A stretch of 64,000 nucleotides of DNA, taken from contig JAECYW010000002.1 in the NCBI GenBank assembly GCA_023014335.1, positions 1,364,001 to 1,428,000 on the forward strand. The letters run 5' to 3'. The position numbers and the translations under genes are program-made. The DNA comes from Galerina marginata. Its lineage: Eukaryota > Basidiomycota > Agaricomycetes > Agaricales > Galerinaceae. Every line of letters begins with the position of its first letter. Within the stretch, counting starts at the first letter, position 1. The notes under the pieces are model-generated. The model was not told the origin of the DNA. It worked only from the letters and a program-made list of their open reading frames with translations, and ran no database searches. Of this stretch, positions 21,098 to 33,666 are shown in pieces.

Positions 21098-24000
21098 TTA
21101 TTCCAGAGAAGAGGTTAATGTGACTTTCCCTTGACCGTTTACAAAAGGTACCACCCAAGCCCCGGCGTCTTCCACCAATGCCGGTGGTGTTTTCAAGGCG
21201 ACTCTGGGTGAAAGAGCTTTCTGCTGGATGATTAACCTCCCCCGCGGCGCAGAAGCGGCGCCAACGGCACCGTCTGCAGCCGCAAGGACAGTCAAGGTGA
21301 CAGACTGGGATTGAGGGTCGAACTCGACGTTAGAAAATGAACCTGAATCCAACGTCAACAGAGTTCCCAGAGGTGCAATATAAACGCGTCGGCGGATTGA
21401 ATCGCGTATTTGAACTTGAACAGTAGGAGAAGTGGCAATGACATTACCACCAAACGCTTGCCAGCCGAATTCCGGATGGTTGATGATATACGTTCCCATG
21501 CCCATTGTGTGCCCTGAAAAATTCGGCCCATAATCGCCTGAGTATCCGTCCCACTTCAGGGTATCAGCAAATGAGTGGAAGGACGCCGATGCGAATCCAG
21601 CCTGGTCGATGTTTGATAGTGGCCCGTTCAGTCCAGCGTAGCCAACACGAAGGAGATGAAAATCGGAAGGGTTGGATTCAAATTCTGAGGCCAGAGGTAG
21701 AGCGTTAAGTCCGCTGCCGTAGTGGTGAATTTGACGTTCAATGCGTTGTAATTTTCCACCATAAATATTATCCCTACACGGTGAGTTCACTGTGGGTCAC
21801 AAGATGCAAAGGAAAGAAAACAAACTCACCAGTATCGTCTGGCATTGCCGTTGTAGCCCCAGTGGGCAATAAGAGGCTGGTAAGCAAGGATGGAATTTAA
21901 CGCGTTCACTGCGGTTGCGTTGTTGCCAAAATATTTGCTCCAGCCATAAACACCCTCTTGGCCTGTCGAATCCCATGCCATTTCCGATCCAAATCTGCGA
22001 AAAGGTCAGCATGGAGCGGTTAGAATAGATTAAGCGAGAAATGGCACCCACGGGTAACGTTCTCCTGCCCAAACCGTAGCACGGCTTTCCATCCTGCTCT
22101 CGATCACGCTTGCATTGCCTGCGAGACCTTCGCGCTTCAAATCATCGAGCAAATATAAGAAGACTGTTTCGCCCATAAGGCCATCTCCAGCGAAGCCCAC
22201 TTTGCCGTTTGTCATCGCAAGAACTGTGAGGACCGCTTGATTGAGATACCATTCCCAGGAATGAACATTTACGAGATCAGGATAGTTGCGTGCGACGCGG
22301 TATAAGGCCCAGTAAGCAGCTGTGACGTGAACGTAATCATATGCGCGATCAGTTGCAAACGACGCGGCTTGGTTCCAGGACCACCAATTACCCCAATTAA
22401 TAGAAGTGGGATAGGTATAATTTGGTACGAGGTTCGGTTGATAGAAATAAACTGACTATTAAAGGCAAACGGTCATATAATTGAAAACGTGCCGGGCGAC
22501 TTTCGGGCCTCACCTTTTTTACGGATCCTGCAGGGGAGATGTCAGACGAGGCGGACAATGTTGTTAACAGTGACATTTACCATCAATATTCTGCAAAGAA
22601 CCCCACAACGTCTTGTTGATGAATTGTTCCAGCTTGGAAACCTCCACTCCATTCGGTTGGGCATATTCCTTCATCGCGGCCGCTAGCCATGAACCTGCAC
22701 CAGCTTCGTCACTTAACCCAGGTATCCAAGCTCGCGGGTCATTTTGAACGACTGCGTTGGCTTCGCGGTCGTAGCTAATGATGGAAGGTGACCTTTTAAA
22801 GGGGTCTGTCGTCGAATTGAACCACTGAGATGTCGTTAAAAAGGAGCCCAAGTCCGAGACGGTCTCGGTTGCAGGTTTCGTCAGATAGTAGTGAACAGTT
22901 TGTGAGGTCCCATCGGCATATACAATGGATAATCGGGCCCTGCCCCATGCATGTGGAGTTATGTCATAGCCACTCCAAAGGGGTACTTTAGAGTCGCCGT
23001 TTTTGGACCAGCTTAATGCTCCAGCTGGCGATACCTCCATCACCTGGACGGGCGAAGAATAACTGAGAAAGAGTTTGGCCACCTGATCGGCTGGGAGGAT
23101 ATACCCCGGAATCGCAGCAGCGACGGGATGGTTGGCAGATATGATCGTGTTCTCTATTTCGCGAATTGAAGGCGCCAATCGAAATTGTATGCCGTATGTG
23201 CGATTTTCGCCTGGTTGCAAGATCGCGGACGTGGGAGAATTCCAAGGGGTGATTTTGGACCACTCGTTCTGAGCATACGCTAGGGTGTGTGATTGCCATT
23301 CATACAAGCCTTCAAAAGTTTGTGATTGATAAAAAGGCGACGCAGAGGTGGACTCCGGAAGGAACCTCCATCCCTCCAGAGGAGACTTGCCAACCGGCAA
23401 TAGCACCAGGGATGGAAGGGTGCCAAGTAGAGGAGTAACCTGCACGAAACCTGCGTCTTGACCAATATACGGGTCGAAAAGACTACACAGTTCATTCGTC
23501 TCCGCCGCTGTACGATCAGTGAATATCTATACTCCAGTGATGAGCAAGGTGACAACGATAATATCAAAGATTACGGACATTATTGAACTCTAATGGCATG
23601 CCCAGTGCCCCGATTTCAACCGGTACTGTTTGAGAGTTCTTGACAACAAACAGGAGCTGCAATTGATCCTCGTCGAAGACCCATTGTCGAGTTATGGTTA
23701 AGAGTGAATTTGAAGGAAGGGTAGACGATAGATTGGCTGCTGCAAGGACGGTACCGGATACATGTAGAGCTGTGATGGGCTTTCTCGAGGTGGACGTGTC
23801 TCCACTCAGCCAAGCGGTAGATCCCACTTTCCTGACGCGAAAGGTGATATCGCCAAGATGATAATTCCCGTTACTCTGTCGTTCAGACATTTTGTCCGCC
23901 GGAATAAAGTCGAAGTTAGCGTTGGATAAAGGCTTAAGGGAGTATAGTGTTTGAGAATCCTTCACAAGTTGGACGGAAAATGTGGACGTATTAAAGGATA

Positions 24001-24239
24001 TGAATCCGTCACCCAATCCAAGAGTACTTGTCTGTGCGACCACAGGCTGAGTGAGTTGGAAGATAACGAAGCATGTAGGGAAAAGACCCCAGACAGAAGA
24101 GCGAAATCTAAATTACGGTTGTTATTGTCAATGTGATACGACGATACAGGTAACTCACAGGTTGAGCCGCATTGTGTTTCACTGGTTCCAGTAATCGGAA
24201 TGTTGGAATGATGAAAAATAATACGAAATACCAACCCAT
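21098..24239 (-). CDS. Secreted six-hairpin glycosidase-like protein (DUF5695 type)
   Basis: Seven exons (24159-24239, 23579-24046, 22581-23526, 22514-22527, 22455-22052, 21994-21830, 21773-21098) give 917 residues in one unbroken frame. Exon 4 has only 14 nt. The N-terminus (MGWYFVLFFIIPTF...) can serve as a signal peptide. A beta-sandwich-like first half is followed by an (alpha/alpha) barrel-like half rich in Trp, with INWGNWWSWN, NVHSWEWYLNQAV, AHWGYNGNARRYW and GYSGDYGPNFSGHTMGMG. I recognise this arrangement as fungal DUF5695 proteins, thought to be carbohydrate-active; the substrate is unknown to me. It is divergently transcribed from the GH51 gene across 700 bp, which suggests co-regulation in plant polysaccharide breakdown. 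A C-terminal beta domain rich in Val and Ala ends the protein. Confidence 0.75.
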
Positions 24240-24942
24240 GTCGCGTTACTTATAGGTTTTCGCGTTGCTCAGTGCTGAACCATAAACGGACCCGTTCGCG
24301 CCGTGTTTTATCCCGGTATGCCATACCTCTTATTCAACAGGCAAGGTCATATGCATGCTGTCTGTGTTGCGCAAATGAAGTACTGAACGAAGAACCTTGA
24401 TGCGAGAGGTCATGGTATCCAGTTGCAGAAGAAAGTGAGAGGTCAAAGGATCGCTTTGCCACGACATGTGCAAACAGAGAACCACAACCCAAAAAGGTTC
24501 TACAGGAACCACATGCACGTCTTTGCTTCCTGCTTGCGATCACCTTCAGAAACGTTTCCTCCATACTCCATCCCACTGGGAAAACATTAGAAATTTCTTG
24601 CCATTTGGGGTTTCTCCGAGATGCGAAATTCTTCACTTACTAGTCCAGAGATCCACTCTGAAAAGAGTTATTGCTTCGGAATGACTTCTTCGACGTTGAC
24701 GGCGTGCGATCGCTTCTAGAGGAATCCTTCTATGCGATAGAAATGGCGAAGGTTGCCCAGGCCATAAGTCATATTCAGATGCTGTCATACGGGACAAGAA
24801 CGAAAGCTCCTAAACGGACTGTGAACGACCTTGTTTGTTCACGTCATGATGTCAAACAAGAGAGGCTGGGAAGGGGGGCAAAGTCATAAGCAACCCACCT
24901 TCCGTTATTTCGAAAGCGCGAAAGATCCCCAGCCTCATAATT
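24240..24942. promoter_or_regulatory. Divergent promoter of the two glycosidase genes
   Basis: Seven hundred bases separate the two start codons. The stretch holds no supported gene. A CCCCAG at 24927-24932 (CTGGGG on the other strand) fits the loose CreA/Mig1 glucose-repressor consensus SYGGRG, 11 bases before the GH51 start codon; such short sites occur often by chance. Confidence 0.35.
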
Positions 24943-27900
24943 ATGGCAATTAGCACATTCCTCCTCAGCACCTTGCCGTTGCTCCCGCTGGGCTCGCTGG
25001 CAGTGCTCACCCCGCCTAATGCATTAACCTTGCAACTAAATGCAAATGTTACACATCAGATTTCGCCTACGTTATATGGATACATGTGGGAGGTCAGTTT
25101 ATTATCTATTGTATCATCAACCTTTGATCAGCCCTTCTCATTTTCCCGAAGGACATTAATCATAGGTTATAATTATCTTACTCTGAGTCCCTTACTTTGA
25201 CCAGTTGGATTAACTGCATTCTTTCTCCAGCGGAGACGGAGGCCTATACGGTATGTCCTATCCGTTTCTTACGTGCCCATATTTATAACGGCTGGTCAGG
25301 TGAATTGCTTCAAAATCGCGCCTTCCAGGCCGTAATTCCCGGCACATTGAATGCGTCTGTCGACACTTTTCCCACCCAGTGCGTCTAGCTGAACGAGTTT
25401 AGATTAAATGGGTGGCAGCCTTTCAACGGCCCTCGTTTATCTGTGGTATCCAGTACCAAAGGTGTATCTGCAGCCCTTCCTAATAGTCTCGAAGTCCAAA
25501 TCCCGAAAGTTGTGAGTGGTCCAATTGGTTTTGAAAATACCGGTTTTTGGGGTTGGTGGCTCCTTTATGTTTGTGCAAGGCGTGAACTAACTTGCGTTTC
25601 CAAGGCATCAAAGTTCAAAGTGGCTGGGTTTACACAGGATCTTTTTACGCGAAGTCTGACACCTTCTCTGGACCAATTACTGTCTCGTTGAAATCGACGC
25701 AAGGGACTGTATATTCATCTGGTACAGTGAAGGGTGTATCCAAGAACTGGAAGAAGTTTACATTCCAGCTCCAGCCGACGGAATCAGCACAGAATGACAA
25801 CAATGTATTCAATCTCATTGTTGATGGAAAATCAGCTGCTGGTCAAACTATCCATTTTGGAATGTTTTCTTTGTTCCCTCCCACCTTCAGAGGTCGCGAG
25901 AACGGAATGCGTATAGACTTGGCGGAGGCTATGGCAGGAACGCAGCCATCAATTTGGCGCTTCCCTGGAGGGAACAACCTTGAAGTACGCTTGTTTTATC
26001 GAAGGCGCTTAATAATGACCCATATGAACTGTAGGGCATGAGCTTCGACACCAGGTGGAAGTGGAACGAAACAATAGGCCGGTACGTGTATTGTCAGATA
26101 CTTTTTTGGGCGGTGTGTGTAATAATCATCGTTTAGACTTGAAGATAGACCCGGCCGAATTGGTGATTGGGGTGAGCCTTGTCGATCTTAGACGGTCCAC
26201 GCTCTATTAACTGTTAATAGGATACTCAAATACCGATGGTCTTGTAAGTACCTACAATTCCGTAACTCGCCTACATTCTCATTCTCATCTGTTTACATAG
26301 GGCCTTCTGGAATATCTCAATTGGGCGGAAGATTTGGGTGCTGTGGGTTACTGCGCTTACACTTTTGTTCCGTTGTCTAACCAAAGTTTGTGCCAGGAAC
26401 CAATATTAGGTGATAGGCTGTTACAATATCTCGTCGCTGGCGTCCTTAATCAATCCATAACAGGGGTTTGGGACGGCATATCCATCGCCAATTATTCTGA
26501 TTTGTCAACATGGCCTGTGGTACCAGAAGAAGATCTTCAACCTTATATCGACGATGTCCTTGAGGAAATTGAATTCATTGTTGGGGACTCTAAAACCACA
26601 AAATTTGGGAAACTTAGGGCTAGTCTGGGCAGAGAAGAACCTTATTCTCTCAGACTTATAGAAATGTTCGTCAATCCTTTTTTGAATTTTGAAGCACTGA
26701 ATTGCATGCCGACAAAATTTTAGTGGAAATGAAGATCAGGTGAATCTTACTTTAATTTCTTCAAAGCGACAACTCATACCATTGCACACTAACAGTTCCA
26801 ACCTAATTCGTAAGTCCTCCCCCGTTGTACGCACTGAATGTGAGTCTAATTGTCAATCCCAGGTATGCTGCTTATCGGTGGAAAGCATTCGTTGATGCCA
26901 TCAGCACAAAATTTCCCAAAATGCAGTTTCTTGCTACGACTCTGCCATCTACTGCTCTGACCCCCGCGTATACGAAAAGTATGTGCTTGCAATTGCCGAT
27001 GGGCTGTACATTTTGAACCGCTCTGAATTGCAGTCGATTTCCATCAATATAACTCGCCATCCTGGTTCACCACTAATGCCTTTATGTTCGACAGCTATCC
27101 TCGAAATGGAACACAATTTTTTGTTGGTTAGTCACCTGTAGGACTGAACACAACACGTACTAACAGTCCCTACCACAGGTGAATATGCAGGTTTGTCCTC
27201 AGGAGCTATTGTCGCTCGCACTGGACTGACAGTAATCCTACTGGCAGTGACGTCAACGAACGATGAAAACACTTTAGGGGATATTCCCAGTGGTCGTTTG
27301 CCATATCCAACTCTTCAGGGTGCTGCCGCTGAAGCTGCTTTTATGACTGGGATGGAACGCAACTCCGATGTCGTGTTCGCCTCTGCTTGTTAGTTTCTCT
27401 CCCTTTTTTGATTTCAATTGGTTTGATTTAATCTCAAATTTACAGATGCTCCTAGGTGATTCCAGTTTCAAAACAAATGTGGGTAGCCCACTCATGTTTC
27501 CCTTAGCTTCCAGCACATCAGGAATTATCAATGGACGCCCGACATCTTGACATACGATGCCAGCAAGGTCGTCAAGTCAACTTCCTATTTTGTGCAGCAG
27601 GTAATCTAAATCGTGGCTTTCAAAGCTCTCCTTTAATCAGAACATTACAGATGTTCAGCGTGAATCGCGGAACTCATGTCCTCGCGACATCTCCAGTTTC
27701 GTCGCCTGATAACGCACCCCTCTTCTGGGTTGCAAGTGTCAACAACGAAACAGATGTCATATTCTTGAAGGTAAAGGCAACCTATTTGAATTCGGGCAAG
27801 AAATTTCTAATGAAAGAAAATAGGTATCAAACGCTGGAACTGCTGATCTCACGGCCAATATTTTCCTGGAATTCCCCATCACCGGCTTCGCAACTGCTAT

Positions 27901-28093
27901 CTCGATCAGTTCTCCAGCTTTGAGTCCGATTTCAGGTCAATTCAACGTGTCTAACACGTTGGATGACCCGGAGCAGATTATTCCGGTCTCTTCCAGCTTC
28001 GCTATTCCGCTTCCTGATCGATTCAATTATACCTTCCCTGCGATGAGTGTTACTGTGCTGACTTTGCAAAGTCCCAACTTTCCTGCTGTTTAA
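24943..28093 (+). CDS. Secreted GH51 alpha-L-arabinofuranosidase, 22 exons
   Basis: GH51 enzymes remove arabinose side chains from arabinan and arabinoxylan by a retaining mechanism. The spliced model has 671 residues with consistent phases across 21 introns. A signal peptide (about residues 1-20) is followed by the family start ISPTLYGYMWEDINHSGDGG (about 37-56), ELLQNRAFQ, a CBM-like beta domain (about 100-210), WRFPGGNNLE, the acid/base in IGNED (Glu380) and the nucleophile in GEYA (Glu458), then WVASVNN and a C-terminal beta-sandwich. Very small exons are 25152-25165 (14 nt), 26397-26409 (13), 26796-26809 (14), 27179-27190 (12, carrying the nucleophile) and 27446-27455 (10). An apparent in-frame TAG near 25387 lies in a 51-nt intron (25355-25402) and is not a defect. 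Confidence 0.92.
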
Positions 28094-28259
28094 ACTTACA
28101 AATATTATGTACGCCAGTCGATCCAATATCAAATTTCCTATGTGCAATTGCTATTAGTTTGCTTCATGGTTACATAAAGGAATAAGTATTCAACGAGGAT
28201 CTCAAGAGGATCTGTAGATGGTGATTGCGGCCGGGCCGGAGGGGTAAACACGAAATGTC

Positions 28260-28300
28260 ACGCGTGCGTCACGCGCGGCGCCGCGGCGCGCCGGACGCGT
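28260..28300. promoter_or_regulatory. Two MluI cell-cycle boxes (ACGCGT) upstream of ASK1
   Basis: ACGCGT occurs at 28260-28265 and 28295-28300, inside an abruptly GC-rich island (about 28230-28305), 123 and 88 bases before the ASK1 start codon. ACGCGT is the core of the MCB element bound by the G1/S factor MBF (Mbp1/Swi6) in fungi. That fits a kinetochore gene needed each cycle, but binding is inferred. Confidence 0.5.
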
Positions 28301-28382
28301 TTCTTCGCTTAATTCAATTTTCAACTTGCACTTACTTCCATCATCCCCCCACGAGTTCACATTTATTCCATATTGAATTGCT

Positions 28383-30516
28383 ATGTCATCAAGCAGGAAA
28401 ATTATTCCTCCAAACCCTCCCAGATGGAAACCTAATCCAGATCCTGCATCCATCGTAATTCCGGGATTGGACACTGACGCATCGACAACTGACCAAATCG
28501 AACAAATCGAACAACTTATTACTATCAAACTTCAGGTCGGTCATACAAGTTATGATTAGGTGTTGAATAATAACGGATCAATAGAATATCGACGAGAACT
28601 TCTCTAAAATTCATAATGTCTTGGCGAGCAAGCTATTGCCCGCCGTAAAGCGATATGCTGTTGGAACCGAGCCCGTTAGGGAGGCTGCAAAGGTGTGTGC
28701 ATCAATTGCATCCCATATCACAGCTATAATAATGAAGTACATGCAGTTCTGGACTTCGTTTTACGAACAAGCAGCGCAGATACGGATACCTACAGTTGAT
28801 GATTACTCGACCGTCAACGAAACACCCTCTGAACACGAAGAAGGTAATTCATCAGCGCAAGCACCAGAACACATCGATGATACTGCAAATGATCAAACAA
28901 CGCGTCCAACTCAGGATGTATATGAAACGAGTGTCGTGAATAGCGAGACCTCCTTCCTACCCGGTCAAGGCGCGTTCTCGTCGACACCAGCAACGGCTCG
29001 GCTGGCAACTACAAGCTTTATGAGTCAGGGCTCTGAAGACCCATCGTGGACTCAGTCTATGGAGTCTCCCCTCGTACGCCTGAACAGGGAAATCAACAAC
29101 TTTTCCCGGGAATCAAGTGACAGTCTGGTCCCATCCACTTCCTCGGCACAAACTCCAGCCCAACACGATTATTCACAGGACGATGGTTCATCTAACTTTA
29201 CATTTCAGCAAGATACAAGCGTCATGCCTCGTCCTGATAAGGGCAAAGGAAAGGACACTTCTCATCCGCTTCTAAAGAATGTTCTTCGACATAATCTGTA
29301 CTCTGCAAGCGACAACTCGTCGTTCGAGAACAACGTAGTAAAAGTGTCGCCCCTCAAACTCAGAAGCAAGCCCAAGACCCCCACGATCAATAAAAGCCTT
29401 AACCCGTACCTCACCTCGGATACACCACCAGCTAATTGGAACGGAGTCGTCGATCTCCGCGATCCATCCGTGCTTACGCCGCAGCGGCATCGATCAAGGA
29501 AATCTCCTGCAAAGAATCCCATGACTCCTTATGCCGACGATGATGACGACTCGTTCGATGGGCTGCCGCCAGGGATGTCCCCTCCCGTCCTCATGTCGCC
29601 TGCGCGACCTCCAAGATCATCGGCCGAGCTAGGCCTTCTGAAACTCGGACAGACTCCAGCCAGAGACGCGTCAGCGCGCATACAACGGGACCTGGTCAGA
29701 GACGCGCAGCTAAAAAGCGGCGGGGACCGCCTGAAGACGTTCCCGAAACACGGCTACGAGTCGAGCTTGAGCTCGGTGCCGTCCCCGCCGTCCCTCTCGC
29801 GATATAACAGGCACAATTACAGCAGTAGCAGCAGCAACTTTACCAAGGACTCGAGCCTGGAAAGCATGATCCAGCGCATCCGCGTCGGCATTCGCCCATC
29901 CGTGGGTATGACCCCGGGGATGGGGTCAACGCCTGGGTTGCGCATTCGTCCCCGAACGACTGCTCAGGAGCCTGAACCCGAAGTTACACCATCTCCAGCC
30001 CAGCAGCCTTATTTTGCTCACCCTGCGGAGCCAGCGACACCCGTCTATGGCCAACAGCAGGACATGGATTCCGACTCTGACTCTCTAGACGAAATAAACA
30101 ACACCGCGCACCCGTCTGCCGCTTTTCTCATGGCGTCGCAGGGAGGGGCACAATACGACGACGATTCCTTCGGGTCGTCGGATCATTCCAGTGATTCACT
30201 CAATGACGAGGACGTAGGCGGGGCAGACATCGTCCCTGTGCATCCATTCGCGAACGTGGTTGAGGATGACGGGTTTGACGACGATGACTCGTTCGACGGA
30301 TTTGATAATGGCGGAGGCGGCGCCTATACTGAAGAAACTGTTTTTGGCGCTGCGCCTGCAGAGCGGCAAAGAGCTTATGGTTCTAGACAAAGTGACGGCG
30401 AAAACTTGCGGATGCTAGGCGAAGCCTTGTTGCAAGACACTATTGGTATTGGGTCCCACATTGCGGCTACTGGGAGAGTAGAAGAGAGTCCAACTCCCGC
30501 ATCTTGGGCGCATTAA
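28383..30516 (+). CDS. ASK1: DASH/Dam1 complex subunit Ask1
   Basis: Three exons (28383-28535, 28585-28692, 28747-30516) give 676 residues. The 54-nt second intron has no stop, so the frame also reads through it. The N-terminal 100 residues carry the Ask1 domain: IEQIEQLITIKLQ, then NIDENFSKIHNVL, LPAVKRYAVGTEPVREAAK and, after splicing, FWTSFYEQAAQIR. Ask1 is part of the ten-protein DASH ring that couples kinetochores to spindle microtubules. The remaining 570 residues are disordered, rich in Ser, Pro and Asp, with many SP/TP sites typical of a Cdk substrate and several DDDSFDG-like acidic repeats (about 305, 520 and 560). Ask1 in yeasts is shorter (about 290 residues), so the long tail is a basidiomycete-style extension. 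Confidence 0.9.
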
Positions 30517-30546
30517 TTATCAGAAGTTTCAAGACTACAGTCATTC

Positions 30547-30753
30547 ACCAGTCAATGAGGCATCCAAATAAAGATTGACCTCAGAATGCGTTTCTGTGAG
30601 AAATAAATTCAATAAAAACTGGCCAAAAGGTCCGTATACACCATGGCATACCAAATATGTAGTTATAACACAGACATTGGAGGGATGGGCATCATATCGA
30701 GCCTTATCAGTTTCGAAAGCCAGGATCAGAGCCAAACCAGTCAATGAGGCATC
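30547..30753. repeat. 18-bp direct repeat pair after ASK1
   Basis: ACCAGTCAATGAGGCATC occurs at 30547-30564 and, identically, at 30736-30753, with 189 bases between the starts. It lies in the 3' flank of ASK1 and may be the edge of a short insertion. Confidence 0.6.
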
Positions 30754-32728
30754 AGTCACAATTGCTTAATTTGGCACAAATTGATCGATCCCACCACTGT
30801 TTCCGCATGTGACATACGTGACCAGTTGATTCAGTCCGACCATATTTTCATCCTTTCAGTCGTTTACAACCAGGCGCATAGCTCAGACAGCCCTTAAAAA
30901 TTATGTACGTACTTAAAATGGTTTTCTTTAAAGTAGTATGCAAAAATAATCAAAGATTCACTGCATTTGGCCCCTAAATGCTTGAAAATGAAATTCACAT
31001 TTGTGCTGCATCTTAGGTGATCTCGGATTATTAAAAGATCGAAATACCAGAGAGCTACGAAATTTGGAATACAAATAGGAGTAGCATATATCTACCTGGG
31101 AAAAAAAGAATCAAGAGAAATGCTTTGGAATTGCGCACAGAATATGGTTTTGACTCATTGAGTGGGGTGACTCATTGGGTGACTTCCCGCCGCCTTTAGA
31201 AACGCAGATTATTTTCTAAACATCATTTTCAGACAGATGCCGGGAAGCCGAGTGACAGATCTTCCGATCTACGCTCCGCTGATGGTGGCGGCGTCGTTTT
31301 CAAACTTTGGTTTGAACGAGGCCTCCGCACCCCCCCTCTAACCTCAAATCCTAGTTGTAGACACTCTCAGAACCGTTTTAGGGATTCCCATCATTATTGG
31401 TCAGCATTGCCGAGAGTTCCGTCCCTCTATTCGCCTTCTCCCTCTTCCTGAGTGTCCCGTAGTATCACTCTTGTGTCATCATGCTACTTTAAACTAATAA
31501 GAAAGTGCTTACAAGCTGTTTGAGTGAACAAAAAGGAGTAGCCCCTCCCGGTTGTCAGTACGAGGGTAAGATATTTATTTTCTTGTGCTCTGCAGGCAGT
31601 GACTATCCTTCATTTGTCAATGCAGGTCCATCTCGAGGGTATTCTAGTAAAAAGATTGTACTTTACAAGGATTTATCCAATTATCTAAGGGATATTAACC
31701 GTGAAGGATGAGATTTGTCGAGGAGGGTAGGACTGAAATTAAATAAATTCTTAGATCCTAAAAGTGTCAACGGTTTAGAATATTACACCCAAATAAATCC
31801 GAGCTCCGCTAGGAACAGCCTAGAAACTAGGTTCTAGGATTTAGGACCCACGGGAAGTCGCCCATTGACCGGTGAATGACTGTAAATTTGTAATTTGGGA
31901 GAATCCGTGTATTGCTAAGGAGGATTGACCTAACTTACTGTACGTAATCAGGTACCCGGTCACCCTGGGAAGCCGGTCATCGATTTTCTACAGAGTCGAG
32001 ACATAGACGATTGGTGATAAAAATTGTATTTCTAAGTAGCTCTAAATATTATCTACACAACTGCACTGTTAAATTTTAAAAACGGCAAAGTGCGGAAGGG
32101 AGAAAGCCTGTGGAAGAGTGGTCGGTCGGTCAACAGGGTCCATTTCTTAAAATAGAACAGGTTGCAACAAGATATCTCACACCGGGGGGCGAAGAAACTT
32201 ATACCAATCGCAAAACAAAAGCACTGAGCTCTTCTATACCCTTTTAAATTATGAATTCACCTGAGGACAAAGCAACAGAATGTATTAGCCTGAAGATATT
32301 CGATATATAAACTGCCCTGTTATAAAATATCTTAGGTTTCGCAGCATCAACTAGATTACTTGCGCTTAGTTCACCAGACTTGATTAAACGCGAATATTTT
32401 GAGTCAAAGAGTCTATTCCGAGGTTGTTGCACCCTATTGGGTATCTTTTAGATTTTTTTTCGATTCCTATCTCCCATCCGGTTGCCATTTCGGCGTCAAG
32501 GACCCAAAATGCGAACATGTTAAAAAGAGATTTTATAAATTTTGGAACTATAAAAATTCATATTTAAAGGTCATCCGAATTTTCTACGGAACCTCCTTCG
32601 AAACCTCCAGAAGGTTTTGTGTAAATCGGATTGGAACTGACTGAGTTACGGACGGATGACTCTTGAGCGCCTCGAAATGGCGTATTTCCTATTACAGGCT
32701 GTGATCCTGAAACGTAATGAACCGAACA

Positions 32729-32754
32729 GAATCAATACAAATTTGTATTGATTC
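32729..32754. repeat. Perfect 26-bp palindrome with no spacer
   Basis: The arm GAATCAATACAAA is followed directly by its exact reverse complement. Symmetry stops on both sides of the 26 bases. It sits in the AT-rich gene-free region, 60 bases left of an inverted repeat. Confidence 0.85.
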
Positions 32755-32814
32755 AGGGTGGCCGAGTACCCGATAGGCCGGCCAGCTCTCGACTCTCAAA
32801 AACAAAATATTCGT

Positions 32815-33228
32815 ACAGTATTTAACGGGTACTTTGTACATCAAAAGCAGTAATTCCCTCACAACTCACCGAAAATTTTACCACACGTTCTAAAAAAATT
32901 ATGAGAGGTGGAAATTAATTTAGAGATTTGTCTGACAGAAGTTCAAAGAGTTTTCGGAAGAAATGAAGTGTCGAGAGGCCAATTAGTGGTGTACAAAGTA
33001 CCCGTAATTGTCAATTTAAACTCCGCCCAGATTCACCCCTTCTTGTTCGATTTTTTACGACCTCAAAACACCCTCGATTGCTTTAAATTTTGGTATATTG
33101 GAAGTCTCAAAGTACGAGTACACAACCATGTAGTTTATTTTGAAAAGTGGAAAGGCTGTGTTGCTGAAATTGGGGCACAAAAAGTGTACAAAGCACCCGT
33201 AGTGTACAAAGTACCCGTTAAATACTGT
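32815..33228. repeat. 414-bp segment bounded by a perfect 26-bp inverted repeat, with internal direct copies
   Basis: The outer arms are 32815-32840 and 33203-33228, sharing the core AACGGGTACTTTGTACA and its complement. The motif GTGTACAAAGYACCCGT also occurs directly at 32989-33005 and 33183-33200, the last copy lying in tandem with the right arm. The arrangement is compatible with a MITE-like relic or a hairpin-forming satellite; no target-site duplication was seen next to the arms. Confidence 0.65.
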
Positions 33229-33645
33229 ATAGAAATAACGAGACACTCAAAAATTCCCAAATTTTGCATACTGTGCCTTATCGGGATCCTGACCACCTTA
33301 GCTTATCAGCCGCATCAGGAAATGAGTTTCCCACTGTTTCGCGATTTTTTGACGTCTTTCGTTAGGTGTACTTTTCTTCTTTTTATTCAGCCAGGTTTTA
33401 GATTTTTTGGAAGAGAATTGACCATGCAATGAATTTTTTGGCGTGGCTGGTCATAAAATGGGCCCTGACTGAGAAGCTGGCCAGGCCCGATTTGTATCCA
33501 AAAAGTATTTCAATTGTCGTCAGGCCATTAGACCCGCATCATATTTATAAATAGATTATCTTCAGAGTTGCGCCTCCAGCAGTGATTCTCATTTATCTCT
33601 GTAAATAAACATTTTCATAGGACAAAATTTGGCAGATAGACTCTC

Positions 33646-33666
33646 TATAATATATATATAATTATA
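33646..33666. repeat. AT microsatellite
   Basis: A run of alternating T and A of about 21 bases in the AT-rich gene-free region. Confidence 0.8.

Noticed and set aside
25384..25404. In-frame TAG in the GH51 gene suggesting a pseudogene
   Set aside because: A GTCTGT donor at 25355 and TTTAG acceptor at 25402 form a 51-nt intron that removes the stop and restores the family sequence PGTLNALNGWQPFNG.
32908..33432. 174-codon frame in the gene desert
   Set aside because: It has no domain signature, and its repeated VYKVPV segments simply translate the repeat motif in the DNA.
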